From Alcaligenes faecalis (GTDB lineage Bacteria; Pseudomonadota; Gammaproteobacteria; Burkholderiales; Burkholderiaceae_B): a DNA stretch of 64,000 nucleotides. The translations under genes and the position numbers were made by a program. The notes below the pieces were generated by a model, which saw only the letters and a list, made by a program, of their open reading frames with translations, made no database searches and was not told the origin of the DNA. Location of the stretch: positions 2,728,001-2,792,000 of the forward strand of contig NZ_CP023667.1 in NCBI RefSeq assembly GCF_002443155.1, read 5' to 3'. Below, one piece after another: positions 34,701 through 41,242 of the stretch. Every line of letters begins with the position of its first letter. The stretch's first letter is position 1.

Positions 34701-36110
34701 CAATGCCGTTGTCTGACGGCCCACCGCGACCCCGGTATTACCGGCAATCGCCTTGTACCCAATCGCCACGCCTTCTGTTTCAGCGCCGGAGTCCTCACCA
34801 ATACCGATCGCACGATTGGATGACAGCCCACGATTCGCATTCTTGCCCAGGCTGACATTGCTATCGCCAATGATATTCTGGCCAGCATCTCGGCCAAGCG
34901 CCACGTTCTCGTTGCCATCCACGCCATTGCCGGTGCCATCACCCAGCGCCACATTGAACTGACCTTTGACGTTCTGACCACTGGCCTGACCGATGGCAAT
35001 ATTGTGCGAACGATCACCCGGCAGATGATTGCCAGTCGCCCGGCCAGCACCATTACCGATAGAGATATTGTTTTCTGCATCAGCCTGAGCACCCAGACCC
35101 AAGGCGATCCCGTTAGCCCCACTGGCCTGTGCCTGCATACCCAAGGCAAGCGCATTATTTCCACTCGCCGCTGCTTCGCGGCCTACCGCAACGCTGGCCA
35201 AACCGCTGCTCTGACTATCCTTGCCAATCGCAATCGCCGCCTCCGGTTTGGGTCGACTGTCTGCGCTGGCGACACTGGCACCGTCACCCAATGCAATCGC
35301 GCTCTGGGCATCGGCCAAAGCGCCCTGGCCTGCAGCGATACTACGATCACCCTCTGCCTTGGACTCAGGGCCAATTGCAATGGATTCTTCGCCGTTCGCC
35401 TCGGCGTCAGGCTGCTCTGAATTGGCACGGAAATACTTCACACCAGGATTGGTATCATCCACACCCAAGGTGGTCAGACGATCGTTGACCGTTACCAAGC
35501 CTGCTTCAGCCGCTCCAATGCGGCTACCATGATCAGCAATAACCGTTTCATTGTCCGAGATTCGGGTGTCATGGGCCGTAATGGCTGTTTCATTATCCGT
35601 AATCCGGGTGTCATGACTCGTAATGGCCGTTTCATTGTCCGTAATGCGAGTCCCGTGATCCGTCAGAGTGGACTCATTACCCGTAACACGAGTTTCCAGC
35701 CCATCAATCTTGGTCTGCACATCGGCAGAAGTTGCATTGAGCTGCGTCAGGGTCGCCACAGACTCCCCACCCACCGTAATCTGATCGGCACTCAAGACAC
35801 CGGAGATGGTCAGGCTGCTCAGCCCCACAATGCTGCCACCACCCACAAATTGGATAGTACCGCCGGGGCTGGTGAAGTTGATGGTGTTGTCCTGACCGTC
35901 GCCAGGAATCTCGACAACAGCCCAGGCATTGCTCACCGCCAATGCGCTGGCTGTCAACAAGGCAAGCAATCCCATACGTGCGGAGAAAGACGAACGCTTG
36001 CCTCCCTTTACGCAAGAAGAACTGCGCTTCCCTTTTGCTGCCTTGTTCTCTGAAACGGCAACAAATGTTCCAGTCTGCTCATTCCAGATGGTTTTATAGA
36101 TGTGATTCAT
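28800..36110 (-). CDS. Giant trimeric autotransporter adhesin (YadA/Hia type)
   Basis: 2436 residues. An extended signal peptide (ESPR, MNHIYKTIWNEQTGTFVAVSE) with cleavage predicted after AWA at 64; 14-residue DNETAI-type repeats to ~190; YadA-like head repeats (SIAIG, AVGREA, ALG) to ~1000 interrupted by necks (NDTDAVNVRQL); then a stalk of four ~223-residue units; and a C-terminal YadA anchor of ~70 residues ending in aromatic W. Known role: homotrimeric surface fibre for adhesion and biofilm. The start overlaps the stop of the EAL gene (ATGA) and has AGGAA upstream. TpgA-like, lipoprotein and receiver-like genes follow in the same direction. Confidence 0.95.
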   Translation of the reverse strand: MNHIYKTIWNEQTGTFVAVSENKAAKGKRSSSCVKGGKRSSFSARMGLLALLTASALAVSNAWAVVEIPGDGQDNTINFTSPGGTIQFVGGGSIVGLSSLTISGVLSADQITVGGESVATLTQLNATSADVQTKIDGLETRVTGNESTLTDHGTRITDNETAITSHDTRITDNETAITAHDTRISDNETVIADHGSRIGAAEAGLVTVNDRLTTLGVDDTNPGVKYFRANSEQPDAEANGEESIAIGPESKAEGDRSIAAGQGALADAQSAIALGDGASVASADSRPKPEAAIAIGKDSQSSGLASVAVGREAAASGNNALALGMQAQASGANGIALGLGAQADAENNISIGNGAGRATGNHLPGDRSHNIAIGQASGQNVKGQFNVALGDGTGNGVDGNENVALGRDAGQNIIGDSNVSLGKNANRGLSSNRAIGIGEDSGAETEGVAIGYKAIAGNTGVAVGRQTTALGTGTAIGPNAHADSNFVALGLNSYAAQNDVSGLGRFTNRGFDGSAVSVGSSQAGSEFTRRIVNVEDGANDTDAVNVRQLQSAVDQVTLGATVDYEKLAEKVDKDWGQQIADSKTGYFSVNDGGVDKGNKNNNGAAATAIDSIAIGPDATAKEKDSVAIGYMAGAEGASSVVMGHNIKGLGVNSTTIGNSQSEARDESGVAIGTHVVSRDKNSIVIGRDSYTDRQANGPSVENSIVIGTESSSTAVEGIVIGKNSVVNAARGIAQGSNAEATASDAMAFGTRSRADASDAQASGTDAQTFAARGIAMGTRARSGQPNPDVENQDRNRDSIALGTDSVAEFNSSIAVGREAQATADYAQAQGKGAHAFGEASIAQGRDAWALERQAIALGDGSRSTADRAVAIGQGARAGNARSIALGDGAETAGAVGTSNASLNGLNYGNFAGDRPVATVSVGTEQEKRTVTNVAAGRISASSTDAINGSQLYATNSVLGNVANTTKNILGGNATLAPNGTLSMSNIGDTGENTVHDAIKYAAQGWHVSANGAATENVKPGGSVDFSNDDGNITVTRTGTDLAFNLADDLTVGNSITVGDTVINGDSVTVGDTVVNGDSITTNNLTVQGETRLGDNFVVNNAGDVIYKGSEVATQNDGLSFAGNTGSTIAKTLGDNTPLTVSGELAEGEASTGANLRVDSDGNQLNLVMAQNLTDLNSITINNGGPVINGDGINMGGKKITDLAVGTEDTDAVNVSQLKEVSDVANAGWNISANGAAAENVKPGGSVDFSNDDGNITVTRTGTDLAFNLADDLTVGNSITVGDTVINGDSVTVGDTVVNGDSITTNNLTVQGETRLGDNFVVNNAGDVIYKGSEVATQNDGLSFAGNTGSTIAKTLGDNTPLTVSGELAEGEASTGANLRVDSDGNQLNLVMAQNLTDLSSITINNGGPVINGDGINMGGKKITNLDAGTDDTDAVNVSQLKEVSDVANAGWNISANGAAAENVKPGGSVDFSNDDGNITVTRTGTDLAFNLADDLTVGNSITVGDTVINGDSVTVGDTVVNGDSITTNNLTVQGETRLGDNFVVNNAGDVIYKGSEVATQNDGLSFAGNTGSTIAKTLGDNTPLTVSGELAEGEASTGANLRVDSDGNQLNLVMAQNLTDLNSITINNGGPVINGDGINMGGKKITNLDAGTDDTDAVNVSQLKEVSDVANAGWNISANGAAAENVKPGASVDFSNDDGNITVTRTGTDLAFNLADDLTVGNSITVGDTVVNGDSVTTNNLTVQGETRLGDNFVVNNGGDVIYKGSEVATQNDGLSFAGNTGGTIAKTLGDNTPLTISGELAESEASTGANLRVDSDGNKLNLVMAQNLTDLNSITINNGGPVINGDGINMGGKKITDLAVGTEDTDAVNVSQLKGVEEVANAGWNISANGGATENVKPGASVDFSNTDGNINITRDGTDLAFNLNKDIDLGADGSLTTGNTVVNNDGLTVEDGAGNKTSTTAAGTTVSNAAGDTTNVGAGSITVADAAGNSTAIGSTQVVVGGANPVTINGDTGRIGGLTNLTWDPDNYTSGQAATEDQLKQVNDVASAGWNVTDADGNSANIGPNGQVAFVGDKNVTVEQTGTDDSGQVEVKLNKDIDLGADGSLKTGDTVINNAGVAVGNDVHLGNTGLTINNGPSITLAGINAGDMRITNVAAGRNPTDAVNYGQLQPIESFIGLDGNGSFAYNGGQHSSLKDVLDSMHWNVEAPTDGKEGGNTGGSNGNGSGSTGGGNNGSGDGTPIHNGNTVGFVEGDNIVISKTDRVNDAGQTVGADIKVSVSQDLKVNSITAVNVQADEIQINNGGPIINENGINMSGKHITNVAAGVNDTDAVNVSQLNQVAGNLQGQINNIRHDINRLDNRLSAGVAAAMATASLPQAYLPGKHMMSMAGGTWRGESGMAIGFSGITDNGKWVYKLSGNTTSRGDYGGAVGIGYQW
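30458..33097 (-). repeat. Four tandem stalk repeats within the adhesin gene (669, 669, 669 and 633 bp)
   Basis: Repeat units, marked by the GWNxSANG codons, begin every 669 bp at about 33097, 32428 and 31759 (minus-strand reading); the last unit (31090 to 30458) is 633 bp because it lacks one 12-residue ITVGDTVxNGDS block. The second and third units are nearly identical at the nucleotide level over hundreds of bases. Each unit encodes a Trp-ring segment, a beta-rich block and a neck. Such arrays expand or contract by homologous recombination and collapse in short-read assemblies. Confidence 0.92.
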
Positions 36111-37423
36111 CTCTGTTCCTGATCCTTTAAGGAATACCTGTTGAGTGCAAAGTTGGTGTGTGTGGGGTTGAAACTGTCTCTAACGGACAAGGGTTCCGCC
36201 CCCTCCCATGGGGGTTGAACGCAAGGAGATGCAATGAAGTAGCCCTGGACGGCGTGCACACCGGCATCGACGCTCAGCTGGAAATCCAGCTCCGTCTCAA
36301 TGCCTTCTGCGATGACGTATTGGCTGATGCCGCAAGAGGTCTGAACCAAGGAGTTCAGGGCGGCGATCCCGTCCTTGTGCCGTGCTTGATGCACCAGGGC
36401 TTTATCAATTTTTATGACGTGAGGACGGATCTGGCGGGCCAGATCCAGGGTGTTGAATCCGGCCCCAATATCATCAATGGCGACTTTGCAGCCCAGACTG
36501 CGCAAGGTGCAAAGCAGCTTAGCGGCAGCCTTATGATCAAAGACGCAGGCCGTCTCCGTGATTTCCAAAGTCAGGCGACTGGCCAACTGCGGAGCATTGC
36601 CCAGCACTGCGATCAACAGCCGCCACCACGGCCCGTGCTGCAAGGACAAGGGGGAAATATTGCAGGCCAGGTGGATGTCCGGATAACGCTCCAGTAGCTG
36701 CACCACCGACCAAAGCACACTGGCATCAAGGCGTTCCGTAACATGCAGGCGCTCAATCGCCTGCACAACGGGCGCACAAGAGCCTGACTGGCAGCCTGAA
36801 TCGGCATCATCCCAGCGCAACAGCGCTTCGTAGTACAGAACGTGTTCGCGGTTCTGCACAAACACAACGGGCTGAAAGGACAAGGCAATCTTGCCGTCTT
36901 GCATATCTGCAAAGAAACGGGATGCCAGCGCCATGTCTTGTCGAGTCTGGTCGCCGTCCTGCGGCTTGATCTCGGAAAAGGCAATCGTGCTTGCCAGCGA
37001 ACGCAGATGAGACAGGCAGACCGGCTGGTCAACAGACGCTTCCACCCAGGCCAGTACCACATTCACCAGGATGAGCTCGGAGCCGCATCTGACAGGCTCG
37101 TGGCACAGGGCCGCCTGGCAGCGTTCCAGAAACAGGTCCTTGTCAAACTGGGTGGGCAAGCGGCAATCCGTCAAGCCAATCAACACCACCTGGTCAAGTA
37201 CCAGGATGTCGCTACGCACGACGCCGTAAGGACGTAGACGCTCCTGAATGGCGGACAAAAGGGCTTGCTGGAGCAGGCGCGCATCATAGGCCTGAGCAAG
37301 CGATGCCAGGCTGCGCAGCCCTAAAAGCAAATAGCTGCTTGAAGGAGTAACTTGCTGCAACCAGCAGGACAAGGACTCTACCGACCGGGCGCCCATTACA
37401 CGCCCCGCATCGTCGGCTGGCAC
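36107..37423 (-). CDS. EAL-domain cyclic-di-GMP phosphodiesterase, translationally coupled to the adhesin
   Basis: 438 residues from a GTG at 37423; an ATG at 37396 (429 residues) is an equally likely start. Residues ~1-165 form a GGDEF-like or sensory fold with no intact active site. Residues ~175-420 are an EAL domain with catalytic residues in place: YYEALLRW, N in LACNIS, LEITET, IDDIGAGF, KIDKAL, AEGIET and QGYF. Known reaction: hydrolysis of c-di-GMP to pGpG, which usually lowers adhesion. The TGA overlaps the adhesin ATG, so the two are translated together. The pair of inverted dyads lies 48 bp upstream. Confidence 0.9.
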   Translation of the reverse strand: MPADDAGRVMGARSVESLSCWLQQVTPSSSYLLLGLRSLASLAQAYDARLLQQALLSAIQERLRPYGVVRSDILVLDQVVLIGLTDCRLPTQFDKDLFLERCQAALCHEPVRCGSELILVNVVLAWVEASVDQPVCLSHLRSLASTIAFSEIKPQDGDQTRQDMALASRFFADMQDGKIALSFQPVVFVQNREHVLYYEALLRWDDADSGCQSGSCAPVVQAIERLHVTERLDASVLWSVVQLLERYPDIHLACNISPLSLQHGPWWRLLIAVLGNAPQLASRLTLEITETACVFDHKAAAKLLCTLRSLGCKVAIDDIGAGFNTLDLARQIRPHVIKIDKALVHQARHKDGIAALNSLVQTSCGISQYVIAEGIETELDFQLSVDAGVHAVQGYFIASPCVQPPWEGAEPLSVRDSFNPTHTNFALNRYSLKDQEQR

Positions 37424-37470
37424 TCTGGACGCTGAGTCTGAATCAGCGCCTGGCTTTCAACCTGGCAGCG

Positions 37471-37596
37471 GTCAAAAAGCCTCCTTTATGTCAACATCCA
37501 TTCCATAACAAATAGACACGTTTGTACGTGGAAATTACGCTGAAAAGGATCATTTCGATGCGCTATTCGGTTGGGACTAAAAGGAGGCTTCTTGTC
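37471..37596. promoter_or_regulatory. Candidate invertible promoter segment bounded by inverted recombination-like sites
   Basis: Two 22-bp sites face each other at 37471-37492 and 37575-37596; after reverse-complementing one, 18 of 22 bases agree. Each is itself a dyad of form GAC-N3-AAG-GAGG-CTT-N3-G(T/A)C with a central AG, the layout of serine-invertase crossover sites with an asymmetric 2-bp core. The 82 bp between them is AT-rich and immediately precedes the EAL-adhesin operon. A serine recombinase gene lies 370 bp away. No strong sigma70 promoter could be assigned in either orientation. The remainder of 37424-37967 shows no other gene. Confidence 0.5.
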
Positions 37597-37967
37597 AAAA
37601 TCGCAAGCCTATTTACGCCTTTTCTTAACCATTGTTGACGCTTGCCTATGGCTGGCTGCAACGTTCTTCAGAAAGTGCATCAGCCAGACCTACTTCGTGT
37701 TGACACACATGTGGCCGCCGCTAACACTTAATCAGTATCTGCATCTGAAACACAGCGTTAATAAAAAATTACGTAATAGTTTTTATTGCAATACGAGCTA
37801 CCTCAATCGCCGTTTACGTGGCAGCAGGTTTGCATGCGGTTAGTAAAACTTGGCATCGCGTGGCCAACATTCCACTAGACCATCTTGGGTTTACTAACAT
37901 CGACTGCATTGAGATGTCGTCGAGTGGGAGGGGGGAGGCTGCGCTTTGCGCTAGGAAGATGGGTACT

Positions 37968-38531
37968 ATGAGTAAGAAATATGGATATGCACGCGTTTCA
38001 ACACAGGATCAAAACCTGGACCTACAGATCGCGGCTTTAAAAAAGGTGAATTGTGATCATATCTATACGGATAGAGGAGTATCCGGCGCTAAAGCAACGC
38101 GTCCGGGATTGAATCACCTGCAGCGAAAATTGAAATCGGGCGACACGCTGATTGTCTGGCGTCTGGATAGACTGGGCAGGTCATTGCGCTATTTGGTCGA
38201 CACCATTGATCGCTTGGGCAAAGAAAATATCCATTTCATTTCCCTGACGGAAAATATTGACACCACCACATCGGGCGGCAGATTGCTTTTTCATATGATG
38301 GCCGCCCTGGCCGAATTTGAACGATCGCTTATCAGTGAACGTACCCGCGCGGGAATGGCCGCTGCACGTGCCAATGGCAGGCCACTAGGCCGGCGCCCTG
38401 CCCTGTCGCCAGCCCAACACAAGGAAGCCCTTATTGCGCTGACCAATCAGGTTCCGCTGGAAATCGTTGCAAAAAAATATGACGTACACCCCAGGACGAT
38501 ACGTCGTATCAAAGCCATGTCCTCATCCTAG
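37968..38531 (+). CDS. Serine recombinase, DNA invertase Hin/Pin family
   Basis: 187 residues, close to Hin and Gin. The catalytic serine is in YARVSTQDQ; other family blocks are VSGAKATRPGL, DTLIVWRLDRLGRS, FISLTENIDTTTSGGRLLFHMMAALAEFERSLISERTRAG and the C-terminal HTH (VAKKYDVHPRTIRRI). Known role: site-specific inversion or resolution between short dyad sites. The ATG at 37968 follows AGGAAG by about 10 bases. No transposon ends were found around it. Its neighbour is the adhesin operon with inverted dyads at the promoter, which suggests phase control rather than resolution. Confidence 0.92.
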   Translation: MSKKYGYARVSTQDQNLDLQIAALKKVNCDHIYTDRGVSGAKATRPGLNHLQRKLKSGDTLIVWRLDRLGRSLRYLVDTIDRLGKENIHFISLTENIDTTTSGGRLLFHMMAALAEFERSLISERTRAGMAAARANGRPLGRRPALSPAQHKEALIALTNQVPLEIVAKKYDVHPRTIRRIKAMSSS

Positions 38532-38585
38532 CCAGGACCGTGCCGGGAACGTGAGCGGTAACAGGCACTGCCGCCACACATCAAT

Positions 38586-38606
38586 AAGGCGGCAATGCCG
38601 CCTTTT
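38586..38606 (+). terminator. Terminator between recombinase and gspF
   Basis: AAGGCGGC-AAT-GCCGCCTT followed by TT at the 3' end of the recombinase unit; the stem abuts the gspF stop codon on the other strand. The T-run is short, so efficiency is uncertain. Confidence 0.6.
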
Positions 38607-39807
38607 ACTGCACCAGCTGATTCATCTCGATAATTGGCAGCATCACCGCCAGCACAATCAGCAAGACCAAGCCCCCCATCAGCAGAATCATCAAAGGTTC
38701 CAGCAAGGCCGTCATGGTCAAGGCTTTGCGCTCCAGTTCAGTTGATAAGGTCGTCGCCGCCCGATCCAGCATGGGCGCCAGTTCACCGGTTTTTTCACCA
38801 CTGGCAATCAGTTGCACCAATAAGGGCGGGAACAAGGCACTGCGCTGCAAGGCGGTAGCCAAAGGCAGGCCCTCGCGCACATGAATGGCAGCCTGGTTCA
38901 CGGCATCGCGCAAGGCCAGATTGGACACGGTACGCCCGGCCGCCTCCAGGGCGGTTAGCAAGGCAACATTGCTGCCAGCCAGAATCGCCAGCGTAGCGGC
39001 GAAGCGAGCAGTGTCCACCCCCAGCAAATATCCCCCCAGAACAGGCACGCTTAACAGGCGTCGGTGAAAGGCCAGCTTCAAGGCCGGCTGTCGCAGCAGG
39101 AAGGCCACCAGCACAGCCACCAATACCAGCAAAACAAATAACACCACCCCCCACTCACGCAGCAGATCGCTGGCGCTGATCATGACGCGAGTCAACATGG
39201 GCAATTGCTGCTTGGCCTGGGTGAAGGCCCCTACCACTTGCGGGACAACGTAGCTCAGCAGGAACACCACCATCGCCACCGAAATCAGGCTGACGATGGC
39301 TGGATAGATAAAAGCTGTCAGCACCTTGCCACGCAAGGCTCCGCTGTCCTCGATGAAACTGGCCAGACGGTCCAGCACTTTTTCCAGCTCGCCAGACTGC
39401 TCCCCTGCCCGCACCAATGCTCGGTAAATCTCAGGAAAGTCACGCGGATGATTGGCCAAGGCATCGCTCAGGCTTTGCCCTGCTCGGATATCAGCACGCA
39501 AGGCGGCCAGCAATTGCACCAAAGGCCGACGCGTCGCCTGTTCAATCACCACACCCAGGCTGGCCTCCAGAGACAAGCCCGCCGCCACCAGACTGGCTAA
39601 CTGACGGGTTAGCCAGGATAGCTCGGTACGGCGCAGCCCCGCACTGCGGGCACGAGCGGCAGCCCGGCTACGCCCTGCTTTCAGGGAAACCGTCAACAGA
39701 CCTCGGGACAGTAACTGCTGGCGTGCCAGCCGTTCGCTCTCGGCCTCCAACACCCCCCGCTCGCTGCGCCCGGCCTGGTCCACCGCTTCATAGTGATAGG
39801 TACCCAT
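38605..39807 (-). CDS. gspF: Type II secretion inner membrane platform protein GspF
   Basis: 400 residues with two homologous cytoplasmic/TM repeats. Starts YHYEAVDQAGRSERGVLEAES, with the T2SF motif AGEQSGELEKVLDRLA in the first repeat and ASGEKTGELAPMLDRAA in the second; three membrane helices, the last at the C-terminus (LIVLAVMLPIIEMN). Known role: polytopic platform contacting the GspE ATPase and pseudopilus. Last gene of the gspG-to-F operon, 16 bp after gspE. Confidence 0.95.
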   Translation of the reverse strand: MGTYHYEAVDQAGRSERGVLEAESERLARQQLLSRGLLTVSLKAGRSRAAARARSAGLRRTELSWLTRQLASLVAAGLSLEASLGVVIEQATRRPLVQLLAALRADIRAGQSLSDALANHPRDFPEIYRALVRAGEQSGELEKVLDRLASFIEDSGALRGKVLTAFIYPAIVSLISVAMVVFLLSYVVPQVVGAFTQAKQQLPMLTRVMISASDLLREWGVVLFVLLVLVAVLVAFLLRQPALKLAFHRRLLSVPVLGGYLLGVDTARFAATLAILAGSNVALLTALEAAGRTVSNLALRDAVNQAAIHVREGLPLATALQRSALFPPLLVQLIASGEKTGELAPMLDRAATTLSTELERKALTMTALLEPLMILLMGGLVLLIVLAVMLPIIEMNQLVQ

Positions 39808-39823
39808 GCTGTCTCGCCCCCCC

Positions 39824-41242
39824 CTATAACTCGCGCGTGACGCGCAATACTTCTTCAGGGGTACTGATGCCCTGTTCTACCCAACGCTGGGCATCTTCAC
39901 GCAAGCTGCGCATACCCGATTCACGCGCGGCCTGACGCAAGGCGGGCTCGGCTCCGGCGGCATTCAACAAGTGTTGAGCACGTTCGTCGATGCGATACAG
40001 CTCATGAATACCGGTACGGCCTTGATAACCTGTGTGGGCGCAATGCTCGCAACCATCCGGGCTGGCCCGGTACTGCCCGTGCTCGGCAGGCTGACGACAA
40101 TGTCGGCACAGCTTGCGTATCAGCCGCTGGGCCAGCACCCCGCGCAAGGTGGAGGCCAGCAAGAAGGGCTCCACGCCCATATCGACCAAACGCGTCGCCG
40201 CTGACACGGCATCGTTGGTATGCAAGGTAGCCAGCACCAGATGCCCCGTCAGGGAAGCCTGCACCGCAATCTGCGCGGTTTCCAGATCGCGGATTTCCCC
40301 GATCATGATGATGTCCGGGTCCTGTCGCAATATGGCGCGCAAGGCGCGGGCAAAGCTCAATTCAATACGGGGATTGACCTGCGTCTGGCCTACGCCGGGC
40401 AGGTCATACTCAATCGGATCTTCTACCGTCAGCACATTGCTGCGCGCCGTATCGACTCGCCCCAGGGCCGCATACAAGGTGGTGGTCTTGCCACTGCCGG
40501 TAGGCCCGGTAACCAGCACAATGCCGTGTGGTTGATGAATCAGCTCATCGAGCTGAGCCAGAATATCCGGGGCCATGCCCAGACGCTCCAGCTCCAGTTG
40601 CCCGGCGGACTTGTCCAGCAAGCGCATCACGGCCCGTTCGCCATGTCCGGTAGGCAGGATCGAGACACGCAGATCCAGCGCTCTGCCCCCCACTTTCAAG
40701 GCTATACGACCATCTTGCGGCAGCCGTTTTTCGGCAATATCCAGGCTGGCCATGATCTTGATACGCGACACCAAAGCACCATGCAAGGCTCGGCGCGGAC
40801 TGACGATATCGCGCAGGCGGCCATCCACCCGGTAGCGCACGACCGAATGGGTTTCATACGGCTCCAGGTGTATATCACTGGCACCATCCCGCACCGCCTG
40901 GGTGAACAAGGCGTTGATCATGCGGATGACTGGCGCATCGTCCTGATTTTCCAGCAAGTCAGTGACAGCGGGCAGTTCCTGCATCAGGCGATCCAGGTCC
41001 ACCTCATTGGCCGCCGCATCCACCACGCTGGCGGCATCGTCGCCCTGGGCGTAACTGGCATCAATCAAGGTATCCAGTTCCGCATCAGGCACTTGGCGCT
41101 CGTCCAGCTCGGGATAGCGTCGCCGCAACTCCACCAGAGCCCAATCCGGTGTGCGCTCGCTAATCACCAGCGTGCCCACACCTTGCTGCTGCGTCAGCAC
41201 CGCTCGATGCTGACGTGCCCAAGAGTACGGCAGACGGGTCAT
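39824..41242 (-). CDS. gspE: Type II secretion ATPase GspE
   Basis: 472 residues. Walker A GPTGSGKTTT near ~245, Asp box (VEDPIEYDLPG), Walker B IMIGEIRDLETA, His box (TLHTNDA), and a zinc-binding pair of CxxC motifs (CRHC...CEHC) near 390. Known role: cytoplasmic hexameric motor for pseudopilus assembly. Somewhat short at the N-terminus against E. coli GspE. The ATG overlaps the gspD stop (ATGA). Confidence 0.95.
   Translation of the reverse strand: MTRLPYSWARQHRAVLTQQQGVGTLVISERTPDWALVELRRRYPELDERQVPDAELDTLIDASYAQGDDAASVVDAAANEVDLDRLMQELPAVTDLLENQDDAPVIRMINALFTQAVRDGASDIHLEPYETHSVVRYRVDGRLRDIVSPRRALHGALVSRIKIMASLDIAEKRLPQDGRIALKVGGRALDLRVSILPTGHGERAVMRLLDKSAGQLELERLGMAPDILAQLDELIHQPHGIVLVTGPTGSGKTTTLYAALGRVDTARSNVLTVEDPIEYDLPGVGQTQVNPRIELSFARALRAILRQDPDIIMIGEIRDLETAQIAVQASLTGHLVLATLHTNDAVSAATRLVDMGVEPFLLASTLRGVLAQRLIRKLCRHCRQPAEHGQYRASPDGCEHCAHTGYQGRTGIHELYRIDERAQHLLNAAGAEPALRQAARESGMRSLREDAQRWVEQGISTPEEVLRVTREL

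Noticed and set aside
29052..34823. Long plus-strand frames (555 and 576 codons) opposite the adhesin
   Set aside because: They arise from the repetitive codon use of the adhesin; no recognisable domains or starts.
37558..37638. 26-codon ORF starting inside the putative invertible segment
   Set aside because: No ribosome site and no similarity; the frame depends on the current orientation of the segment and cannot be supported.
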